From the IMG/VR virus record IMGVR_UViG_3300024262_000109, positions 1 to 37,433 of that record: DNA of 37,433 nt. One strand, 5' to 3'. This DNA comes from a virus. Positions within the stretch are counted from its first letter, which is position 1; each line of letters starts with the position of its first letter. A program made the position numbers and the translations under genes. Below the pieces are notes generated by a model. It made no database searches. It had not been told where the DNA came from and saw only the letters and a list, made by a program, of their open reading frames with translations. Positions 15,401 to 22,156 of this stretch are shown in pieces.

Positions 15401-15825
15401 TTACTTGTTGAAGCAAAATTAGAACCATTATATCTCGTATTATCGGTTAGTCCATTACGAGTCGAATTATTAATGTCTGGTTCATTAGTTTCTAAAACAT
15501 CACTACTCAAAGTACCACCACTTTTATCAATTGTTTTACTAAGCTCATCAAATTTAAGACTAAGATTAGTGATTGTTTTACTATTTGTCTTAATTGCTTC
15601 ATTAACTTTATTAAATTCTTTTGAAATATAGAGTTGTTGTTGTTCGTATAGTTCTTTTTGATGTGCACTACTTTCACTGACCCTTGGAATAAAAACAAGA
15701 AAATAAAAACTAACAAACAATCCTAATATCGAACCTAATGTTAATAAGAAAGTTTTTATTGTGAACAAAATTTGTGTGTCTGCTCCAATAACTGAAATAT
15801 TGTTTTGTGTAATATCTTCTCCCAT
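15397..15825 (-). CDS. Single-pass membrane protein with coiled coil
   Basis: This 142-residue protein has a hydrophilic N-terminus of about 20 residues, one transmembrane segment around 22-46 (ILGLFVSFYFLVFIP), then a helical coiled-coil-like region (LYEQQQLYISKEFNKVNEAI; SKTITNLSLKFDELSKTIDK) and a Ser/Asn/Thr-rich tail. This topology (short N-tail, single TM, longer C-terminal part) is compatible with a holin or spanin-type role or a host-membrane effector, but there is no family match. It follows the secreted-protein gene by 22 bases and is presumably in the same late transcript as it. Its stop overlaps that of the convergent gene at 15116-15400. Confidence 0.5.
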   Translation of the reverse strand: MGEDITQNNISVIGADTQILFTIKTFLLTLGSILGLFVSFYFLVFIPRVSESSAHQKELYEQQQLYISKEFNKVNEAIKTNSKTITNLSLKFDELSKTIDKSGGTLSSDVLETNEPDINNSTRNGLTDNTRYNGSNFASTSN

Positions 15826-15847
15826 TTTTCTTTAATTTAATACTCAA

Positions 15848-16378
15848 TTAATTATTTTTTGGTGTTTTTGTTTCATATACAGATTTAGCCCAATTAATTT
15901 CGAATTTAATATCGGGTTTATCTGAATTATATGAGTAAATTTTTGTTGGATTTACACCTATCGAAACAATAAAACCATCAGGAAATTGATCAACCAACAC
16001 ATTTACCGAATCAATTAAAATTTTAGTACCATATAACCATGTATTTGTAGGTTTACCATTAAAAATCGATTTACTCACCAAATATAAATCATAATGATAA
16101 TATTTTTTATTCTTCTTACTACCAGTACTACCTATCTCATTAACCCAATTTTTTTTAACAATTGTCGAATTAGTTTGAAATTTTTTATCGTAAAATGCTT
16201 CTGAATCAATTTCTTCAATTGTAACATATCCACTAACAGAAATTATATTATTTTCATAATGTAATATGAAAGTCCCATAATCCTGATGAATCTTTCTATG
16301 CTCATTATAGATACTATTTTGACTAACTATATTAGTTACAATGAGTAATGAAATAAAAAATAATAATAATTTTTTCAT
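15848..16378 (-). CDS. Secreted/periplasmic hypothetical protein
   Basis: This 176-residue protein has a clear signal peptide: a KK positive start, a hydrophobic core FFISLLIVTNIV (7-18), and a cleavage region around VSQ/N at residues 18-21. It has no lipobox Cys. The remainder looks strand-rich (Tyr, Ile, Ser, Lys), with NNIISVSGYVTIEEIDSEAF and KIYSYNSDKPDIKFEINWAK, and has no known domain. It has a late-type promoter motif (16404-16414) and precedes the membrane coiled-coil gene in the same direction. That would suit an envelope-modifying or lysis-related pair, but this is speculative. It may instead act on the host envelope. Confidence 0.5.
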   Translation of the reverse strand: MKKLLLFFISLLIVTNIVSQNSIYNEHRKIHQDYGTFILHYENNIISVSGYVTIEEIDSEAFYDKKFQTNSTIVKKNWVNEIGSTGSKKNKKYYHYDLYLVSKSIFNGKPTNTWLYGTKILIDSVNVLVDQFPDGFIVSIGVNPTKIYSYNSDKPDIKFEINWAKSVYETKTPKNN

Positions 16379-16403
16379 TCTAAAAATAATTTCTTCACAC
16401 TAC

Positions 16404-16414
16404 TAATAAATACT
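16404..16414 (-). promoter_or_regulatory. Late-type promoter motif for the secreted/membrane gene pair
   Basis: The minus strand reads AGTATTTATTA, 25 bases before the ATG at 16378. It separates this pair from the Mom-HEG gene upstream, whose stop is at 16436. Confidence 0.6.
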
Positions 16415-16435
16415 AAATTAAATTGGAAAATATAT

Positions 16436-17905
16436 TTATTTAGGTAAATATGTCCATAAAAAATCGTTAACTATTTTATTTTTCACACACCACCTTGAAA
16501 TGGTTGATTGGTTTACATTTTCAATTATTGAAGCAATTTTTGTTGATTCAAATATTTTAATAATCTCATTATTGTTTGAATCTATCTTATATACTTTTTT
16601 ACATAAAATATCTTTTTGTTGTTTGGATAATCCTTTTAGTTTTTTTGTTTCACTTATTTTTGTTTTAGTTTTTTCACTTCTAGTTTTTCCTAACCAAAAT
16701 TTTGTTGAAGAAACACTCAAATCTTTCTTTTCTTCTTCGGTTTTTAATTTACCATATTTTTTTGCTTCCTCACTACCAGCAACAGCAATTCGTTTATTAA
16801 TCCAATTTTCTGTTTGTTTAATACCTAAATGTGATTTAGACATCTTCTCAATAGTATGTGTGTTAGGAATTGCATTTTTACCACCACTTTCAATATTATA
16901 ACCAAAATCTTTTTGATCAGATTTAAATTCTTTAATATATTTAATTTCTTTTTCGTTAAGTTCATTAATATTCTGCGCAGTATCAATTATTGAAAATTCA
17001 AAATTTTTAAAACCATATTTTTTAAACGAATTATTTAAATATTTATTACTATAACCCTTTTCATATTCACGAATTCTATCACGAAATGAACGTATTGTTT
17101 GACCAACATAATGTTTATTATTTATTCTATTTTTTATTAAATATATGATTCCTGAAATTTCATAATTTCTTTTTTTATATGGTAGGATAATATGTTTAAT
17201 AGCATTTAAATATTTTCTATTTTCAGTTTTATTCCCAATAAAATAGAAATATCTTTCTTTTCTAAATTGAGGAACAAATATAGCATTTGGATAATATTTT
17301 AAGACTTCTTCTTTTCTCATGCTTCCAATTTTGTTTCTAACCCAACGAGAAAATCTTAATTTACCATCAATAATAACCCCAAATCTTGTTGCCATTTTGT
17401 TACCATGATAATTCCCACTCATTAAACCAACATAATACCAATTTAATGACTGATATATAGTTCCAATCTCACCAGCAGCTTTATCTACCGTTGCTGTAAT
17501 TATTTTATATTCAGTATTATTTTTTAACCATTTACACACTCTACTAATAAAATATGATGCTGAATTTTTGGGTGTCCACCATAAACAAACTCCTCTACTT
17601 AATAATAACATTTTATTTTCAAAACCATATTTTTTCCAAGCACCAGTATTTTCGGAATACTCATTACCAAAAACCAATACACCACCTAAATATTCTTTAT
17701 TGTTGATTATAAAGTATAATCCAAAAAAATATTTATTTGCAAATGGCATTGAATGTAACCATTCATATTCTAAAACTATTTTAGTTGCAGTTTTTTTATC
17801 GATTTTTCTGATTATTGAATCTTTTAAATTTATTTGATATTTATCAAATTCAATTGTTTCAGATTTCTCTTTCTCTTTTCTAATTTTATATTGATATGCT
17901 TCCAT
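16436..17905 (-). CDS. Mom-like DNA-modification acyltransferase fused to GIY-YIG homing endonuclease
   Basis: This is a single continuous 489-residue frame with two modules. Residues 1-246 match Mom-family GNAT proteins (phage Mu Mom makes a carbamoylmethyl adenine): YEWLHSMPF (47-55), GGVLVFG (74-80), LLLSRGVCLWW (100-110), PKNSASYFISRVCKWL (112-127), EIGTIYQSLNWYYVG (146-160), RKERYFYF (215-222), and the family-typical C-terminal PYKKR (242-246). Immediately after comes GIIY (252-255) and YVG (266-268), then R275/R277, E318/E320 and N337 in GYNIESGG, the GIY-YIG nuclease core. Residues about 346-425 look like NUMOD3 DNA-binding repeats and about 436-487 like a NUMOD1/IENR1 helix-turn-helix. 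It has a host-like promoter rather than a late-type motif. Each module is recognisable; the joint function is unknown. Confidence 0.88.
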   Translation of the reverse strand: MEAYQYKIRKEKEKSETIEFDKYQINLKDSIIRKIDKKTATKIVLEYEWLHSMPFANKYFFGLYFIINNKEYLGGVLVFGNEYSENTGAWKKYGFENKMLLLSRGVCLWWTPKNSASYFISRVCKWLKNNTEYKIITATVDKAAGEIGTIYQSLNWYYVGLMSGNYHGNKMATRFGVIIDGKLRFSRWVRNKIGSMRKEEVLKYYPNAIFVPQFRKERYFYFIGNKTENRKYLNAIKHIILPYKKRNYEISGIIYLIKNRINNKHYVGQTIRSFRDRIREYEKGYSNKYLNNSFKKYGFKNFEFSIIDTAQNINELNEKEIKYIKEFKSDQKDFGYNIESGGKNAIPNTHTIEKMSKSHLGIKQTENWINKRIAVAGSEEAKKYGKLKTEEEKKDLSVSSTKFWLGKTRSEKTKTKISETKKLKGLSKQQKDILCKKVYKIDSNNNEIIKIFESTKIASIIENVNQSTISRWCVKNKIVNDFLWTYLPK

Positions 17906-17927
17906 AGATATATGTGTTAATGCATGA

Positions 17928-17958
17928 CAAATATAAAAAAAAGGGTTGGAAAACCCAA
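17928..17958 (-). promoter_or_regulatory. Bacteroidota-type promoter of the Mom-HEG gene, interleaved with the capsid terminator
   Basis: On the minus strand, TTG (17958-17956) and TATATTTG (17935-17928) are separated by 20 bases, matching TTTG / TAnnTTTG spacing. The start codon at 17905 lies 22 bases downstream. The spacer is the hairpin and T-tract that terminate the capsid transcript, so the two signals share DNA. Confidence 0.6.
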
Positions 17959-17968
17959 CCCTTTTTTT
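17935..17968 (-). terminator. Terminator of the protease-scaffold-capsid operon
   Basis: A 7-bp GC-rich stem (GGGTTGG, 17943-17949, with CCAACCC, 17955-17961) has a 5-base loop and is flanked by A8 and T7 tracts, a strong intrinsic terminator. It lies 18 bases beyond the capsid stop. The symmetrical tracts would also let it work on the plus strand. Confidence 0.85.
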
Positions 17969-17985
17969 ATTTATCTATTTATTGA

Positions 17986-19674
17986 TTACTGTAAGTCACC
18001 AATTCCGAAGGTCTGAAGACCATCACAGTAAATTCTACCATAATAACGGTTTAATACCATTTTCTTTGCGTAACGAGTCATGATACCACGAATCGGTGTA
18101 AAATCAAATGGATTATACATTACAGGAGTTAATTGCATTGGCACGTATGGTGCATATATGTAACCGGTCTCAAGAATACTAGTACCTTTATGACCAATAA
18201 GTACTGTGTTAGCAGGAGAATAAGGGTCACGATATACTAAGTAACGTCCACTTAAAGTACCGATTTTCTCAATACCCATATTGTATTTATCCTGCTCTGG
18301 AGCAGCATTAGATACGTGGAAATATTCAAGGTCATCAAATACAGCAGAAACTTCTGGAGAAACAACTACCCATGATGCACCACCACGAAGTGTTGCTTTG
18401 TGGATTTGTGCTGAAATCTGGTTAATTTTAGTAACTAACGTCTGATTCCAGTCTTTTTGAACACCGTAATACTGGTTAGTACTACCTTGTTTTCTAAGAC
18501 CATTATAGTCCCAACGAGCAGTCCAAGCAGCACCTCTACGAAGGTCACGAAGAATTTCACGGTCAATTTCAGCAGCCATTTGTTCTGACAATAAAGCAGT
18601 TAATTCAGCTTCAGCATCGATATTATGGAAAGCAGAAACGTCCTGTGCTAATTCAGGTGTCCACATAGCACGCATTTTACGTGTTTCAACAGAAACAGTA
18701 ACTTGGTCTAATTGGAAAGTAACTTCAGCCATTCTTGAATCTTCTTCAAGGTCTGAATATGTTCTGTAAGTAGCTGTGAACGTAGGAGTACTAGCACCAC
18801 TAAGTGCTTGATATCCATTAGTACCAGCATATGTTAAATCAACAAGAAGTATAAGTACGCCTGTTGGACTAACAATTGCTTGTCCGTATTTTTGAACTTT
18901 TACGTTAAAAGGAATAGATTCACCAGCAGTAATACCTTCACTTGCGTAAGGTGCTGGAGCAGTTAAATCAATATTTGCAACAACTTTTAAACCAGCAAGG
19001 AAAGACTCAGTGTCCATAGGAACACCAGTAGGTCCTACCAATTTACCATCACCAGTTGAAGTAATACCACTAACATTTAATGTTACATATTTATCAGTTC
19101 CAATAGTGAAAGCAACAGCAGATGAACTACCTGTTACAGTTGTAATGTCACCTTTTGAACGATCAAATAATGATGTTCCTTCTTCATCATATTCAGTCGC
19201 ATAAAATGCATCATATAATGAACGAGATTCGAATTGAGTTCTTGATGACTCAACTTTATCAGCAGCATTTCCATAAGCTCCATCAGGAGATGTGTGTAAT
19301 GCACCCGGAGTTGTTGTAGTAGTAGCACTTTCTACTCTTACACTTGTCTTAGGGTTGATATAATACAACTTACCAATAGGTAGGTTAAGTGCCTGTACAG
19401 ACACGATGTCGTTTGCTAACAATTTAGCAAATACTCTTCGGATTACAGGAAAAGCAACTGTTTCAAATTGACCACTATTTGATGAATCTGATGATTCATT
19501 AATCATGTGTGACAACTGATTCTCGAATAACTGAGCACAGTTTTCTTTTACATTACCTTCTAATCCATCTAACAAACCAATCTTTTCCCAACGATTAGTT
19601 GTTATTTCTCTTTGTTCTCGCAAATTTTTCAAACCAATGTTTCCAACATCTGCGCTTTCGGTTAAAAATCCCAT
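17986..19674 (-). CDS. Major capsid protein, gp23-like
   Basis: This 562-residue protein builds the prohead shell. It parallels T4 gp23 throughout: the N-terminal LFENQ (49-53; T4 IFENQ), FPVIRRVFAKLLANDIVSVQ (75-94; T4 VRRAIPNLIAFDICGVQ), MRAMWTPELAQDVSAFHNID and AEAELTALLSEQMAAEIDRE in the HK97 spine-helix region, and YIYAPYVPMQLTPVMYNPFD near the C-terminus. A candidate maturation site is I58-N59-E60|S61, at a position close to the T4 cleavage after residue 65 and fitting the (L/I)-x-E rule. The gene follows the scaffold gene by 21 bases and has no promoter of its own visible. Its codons look visibly less AT-extreme than those of neighbours, consistent with high expression, though I did not compute this. 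Confidence 0.96.
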   Translation of the reverse strand: MGFLTESADVGNIGLKNLREQREITTNRWEKIGLLDGLEGNVKENCAQLFENQLSHMINESSDSSNSGQFETVAFPVIRRVFAKLLANDIVSVQALNLPIGKLYYINPKTSVRVESATTTTTPGALHTSPDGAYGNAADKVESSRTQFESRSLYDAFYATEYDEEGTSLFDRSKGDITTVTGSSSAVAFTIGTDKYVTLNVSGITSTGDGKLVGPTGVPMDTESFLAGLKVVANIDLTAPAPYASEGITAGESIPFNVKVQKYGQAIVSPTGVLILLVDLTYAGTNGYQALSGASTPTFTATYRTYSDLEEDSRMAEVTFQLDQVTVSVETRKMRAMWTPELAQDVSAFHNIDAEAELTALLSEQMAAEIDREILRDLRRGAAWTARWDYNGLRKQGSTNQYYGVQKDWNQTLVTKINQISAQIHKATLRGGASWVVVSPEVSAVFDDLEYFHVSNAAPEQDKYNMGIEKIGTLSGRYLVYRDPYSPANTVLIGHKGTSILETGYIYAPYVPMQLTPVMYNPFDFTPIRGIMTRYAKKMVLNRYYGRIYCDGLQTFGIGDLQ

Positions 19675-19695
19675 TTTATTTAATTTTTAATTGTT

Positions 19696-21210
19696 TTAAA
19701 TTATTTTTTTGCCTCTAGTTTTTTCAACATACTCTATCAAACTTCTCATTTTTTGAATGTGTTTGTCATCAGCGTATGCTGTAACTTCTTTTGCCTCATC
19801 AATTTGTTTTGAAGATGAAGGTGCAACTGAGGCAGACACCTTATTTTCAATACTTTCAGTTAAAGTTTTTTTACTTTCTTTCATTTCAGTTAAGAAATAT
19901 TTATACTTTTCCTGTGATTCGGTAATTGTTTCAACTTTTTTAAATTCGTTGATAATTTTTATTTTATCTTCTTGAGTTAATGCCAAACTTTCATTTACCA
20001 ATAGGTTATTTACATGCGCTAAGTTGGTATTGAATGTTGCCATTTCTTTCAATTGATTTCGATACTTATCGAGTGCAGACTTATATTGTTCCACCAATGT
20101 TGTTACTGATTTCTTATAGCTTTTAGTTTCATTTAATTTTTTTGTCAAACTTTTGTTTTCATTAATTAAACCACTAATCTTTGCTTTAGATTCTTTAACC
20201 CATTCTGGTGATTGGTCTAGTTCACCCTTACTCAAATATTCTGGAGCAGGATTTTCCCTACCGGGCATCTTACGTCTTTCGGCGTAAGTCATACCGTGTG
20301 CTTCATCAACATCTTGTTCAGAAATTTCTTCACCACCACCTAATACAGCCATTACATCTGCATCTGTTATTTCTCCTTCTTCTTCGTCAATCATAGCTTG
20401 TGTAGGACCGCCAGCATTTACTTTGTTAGCACCCTGTCCACCATGATTTTTTTGTTCAGAAGTCATACCACCAAGCATTTCGTCAAGTTGTTCTCGCATC
20501 TTAACTAATTTACTATAAGCATCACCACCTTGACCTTCAGCAGAACCACGTTTTTCTAATTCTGGACGAGGTAAACCACCCATATCACTGATCTCTTCAC
20601 CTAGATTTTCCATACCAGAAATTTCGCTTTCAATTTCATCCATTGTGATGACTTCATCGTCACCATCCGCATTTTCTAAAGCAGAACCAACACTCTCAGC
20701 ATCCATACTTGTCATATTAAATTCTTCCTTAATAGAGGTTTTATTTGCTATAGTTTCTTTTTTAGTTGTAACTTTTTCAACGAAAGTGTCACCATCTTCG
20801 GTTTCACCTTTACCTTGATTTGGAGTATCGCTTTCGATATCACCCATGAAGTCTTTTTCACGTTCTTCTTTTACAACTTCAACTTTTTTTGGTGTTTCTT
20901 CGAACGGTTGGTTCTCATCACCTTCTTTTACGACTTTTTTAGTTTCCTTAGTCTCTTTAGTTTGGTTCTTCATAACAGATTCTTTTTTTGTTTTTTCGTC
21001 TGAATCCTCAGACTCTTTAGCTTCGTCTAATTTTTTATAAGACTCTTTAGCTTTTTTATTTTTATTTAATTCTTCTTTTAATAGTTCGTTAAATTTTTTT
21101 GGAAATTCATCCACTAAATTTTTTTTAGCATTAGCAACCGCAGCTTCTTGAATTTCACTATACTCTGTGAGAGCTTCTTTAATTACTGAATTTTTTTTAT
21201 CGTCTTTCAT
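19696..21210 (-). CDS. Prohead core scaffolding protein, gp22-like
   Basis: This is a 504-residue, highly charged, mostly helical protein with Glu/Lys-rich low-complexity middle sections, followed by a long coiled-coil-like region (MRSLIEYVEKTRGKK at the C-terminus; SGLINENKSLTKKLNETKSY and SALDKYRNQLKEMATFNTNL upstream). This fits the T4 gp22 type of internal scaffold that shapes the prohead and is destroyed by the protease. It carries many (L/I)-x-E sites, such as ALTE (13-16), FLTE and TLTE, the same consensus as T4 gp21 cleavage. The gene lies between the protease and capsid genes, the T4 order 21-22-23, with a late-type motif 35 bases upstream. It is longer than T4 gp22. Confidence 0.85.
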   Translation of the reverse strand: MKDDKKNSVIKEALTEYSEIQEAAVANAKKNLVDEFPKKFNELLKEELNKNKKAKESYKKLDEAKESEDSDEKTKKESVMKNQTKETKETKKVVKEGDENQPFEETPKKVEVVKEEREKDFMGDIESDTPNQGKGETEDGDTFVEKVTTKKETIANKTSIKEEFNMTSMDAESVGSALENADGDDEVITMDEIESEISGMENLGEEISDMGGLPRPELEKRGSAEGQGGDAYSKLVKMREQLDEMLGGMTSEQKNHGGQGANKVNAGGPTQAMIDEEEGEITDADVMAVLGGGEEISEQDVDEAHGMTYAERRKMPGRENPAPEYLSKGELDQSPEWVKESKAKISGLINENKSLTKKLNETKSYKKSVTTLVEQYKSALDKYRNQLKEMATFNTNLAHVNNLLVNESLALTQEDKIKIINEFKKVETITESQEKYKYFLTEMKESKKTLTESIENKVSASVAPSSSKQIDEAKEVTAYADDKHIQKMRSLIEYVEKTRGKKII

Positions 21211-21245
21211 AATCTTAAATTGTTGTGTCTAATACTTTAATTTTA

Positions 21246-21256
21246 ATATAAATACA
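21246..21256 (-). promoter_or_regulatory. Late-type promoter motif for scaffold and capsid
   Basis: The minus strand reads TGTATTTATAT, with T rather than A at the first position. It lies 35 bases before the scaffold ATG and would also transcribe the capsid gene. Confidence 0.6.
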
Positions 21257-21342
21257 TTCTTATTGAGAAAAAGTATATTTTTTAATAAAAACTAGTTAAA
21301 TATTCTTGCAAATATTGAATATTATAATTATCTTACGAGTTT

Positions 21343-22044
21343 TTATAAAATAAATCTATTCAAAGCACGTGTTATTTTACTATCATCTTCCTTAAGATAA
21401 ATACCATTTTTCTTTACATAATTTTCTCCAAAATTACCAGTTTCCATTTTTTCTGGAAAGAGGTAAGCACCGGGCGTACTTGGTGATGCAACTAAATCAA
21501 AACCAATAAGTTCGAAATCATCTTGAACTATGTTTTCACCATTAATATCATCAAGTGTTCCAACACCACGACTTGAAATTCCTAACTTAATTTTGTTTTG
21601 TAAATAAAGAACAATTTTATCCCCAATGACTGAAACAATACCCAATTTAATATAGCCCGGTGAGACAATTAATTTTAATTGACCATATAAAATATTTTCT
21701 TGTTCATTCTTACCCCACCACATTTTAGTAATCATGTGTGAAATATTTTGTAGTGAAATTATACTCGAATCAGGATGATCAGCTTCCGATACAGCACTAT
21801 TTGAATTCACTAATTCTTGATATATATCTACTTGTGGGACTAATATTTCTTTAGGATAGATACGACCATTTTTGTTTTTTACACCCCATTTTTGTAGGAC
21901 ACAATTAACTAAAACAGGTTCATTAGGTTTTAATTCAAAATTCTCATTTAATATGTCTTTATTGATTTCAGAGTTAATAAACCCAGCATCATGCTCTATT
22001 AAAATTCCAAATCCTGATTCACCCTTTTGTAATATCTTGCTCAT
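21343..22044 (-). CDS. Prohead maturation protease, gp21-like
   Basis: This 233-residue serine protease of the T4 gp21 type digests the prohead core and trims the capsid protein. Diagnostic segments are NKNGRIYPKEIL (57-68), the catalytic His90 in SEADHP, SLQNISHMITKMWW (97-110), GQLKLIVSP (121-129), and the catalytic Ser157/158 in LGISSRGVG (154-162). FELIGFDLVASPSTPGAYLF (177-196) completes the family fold. Positions are consistent with the His and Ser of the gp21/U9 peptidases. It is followed by the scaffold gene after 132 bases that hold a separate late motif. Its own late-type motif is at 22060-22070. Confidence 0.93.
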   Translation of the reverse strand: MSKILQKGESGFGILIEHDAGFINSEINKDILNENFELKPNEPVLVNCVLQKWGVKNKNGRIYPKEILVPQVDIYQELVNSNSAVSEADHPDSSIISLQNISHMITKMWWGKNEQENILYGQLKLIVSPGYIKLGIVSVIGDKIVLYLQNKIKLGISSRGVGTLDDINGENIVQDDFELIGFDLVASPSTPGAYLFPEKMETGNFGENYVKKNGIYLKEDDSKITRALNRFIL

Positions 22045-22059
22045 ATTTAAAAATCTTTT

Positions 22060-22070
22060 ATATAAATAGT
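22060..22070 (-). promoter_or_regulatory. Late-type promoter motif for the prohead protease
   Basis: The minus strand reads ACTATTTATAT, the only member with C in place of G in the core. It lies 15 bases before the start codon. Confidence 0.5.
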
Positions 22071-22145
22071 TTTAATTATTGGTTTATATTAAATACTAAC
22101 CTAAATATTTACTAAATACCACATAATCCACATTTTTTATTATAA

Positions 22146-22156
22146 GGTATTTATAT
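22146..22156 (+). promoter_or_regulatory. Late-type promoter motif for the hub-like gene
   Basis: GGTATTTATAT overlaps the first possible ATG (22155). The next in-frame ATG at 22170 is 13 bases after the motif, the usual spacing here, and may be the true start. Confidence 0.55.

Noticed and set aside
16500-16901. A hydrophobic plus-strand frame opposite the Mom-HEG gene, membrane-like at first sight
   Set aside because: Antisense to Lys/Asn-rich coding DNA, which produces Phe/Leu/Ile-rich shadows; no start context.
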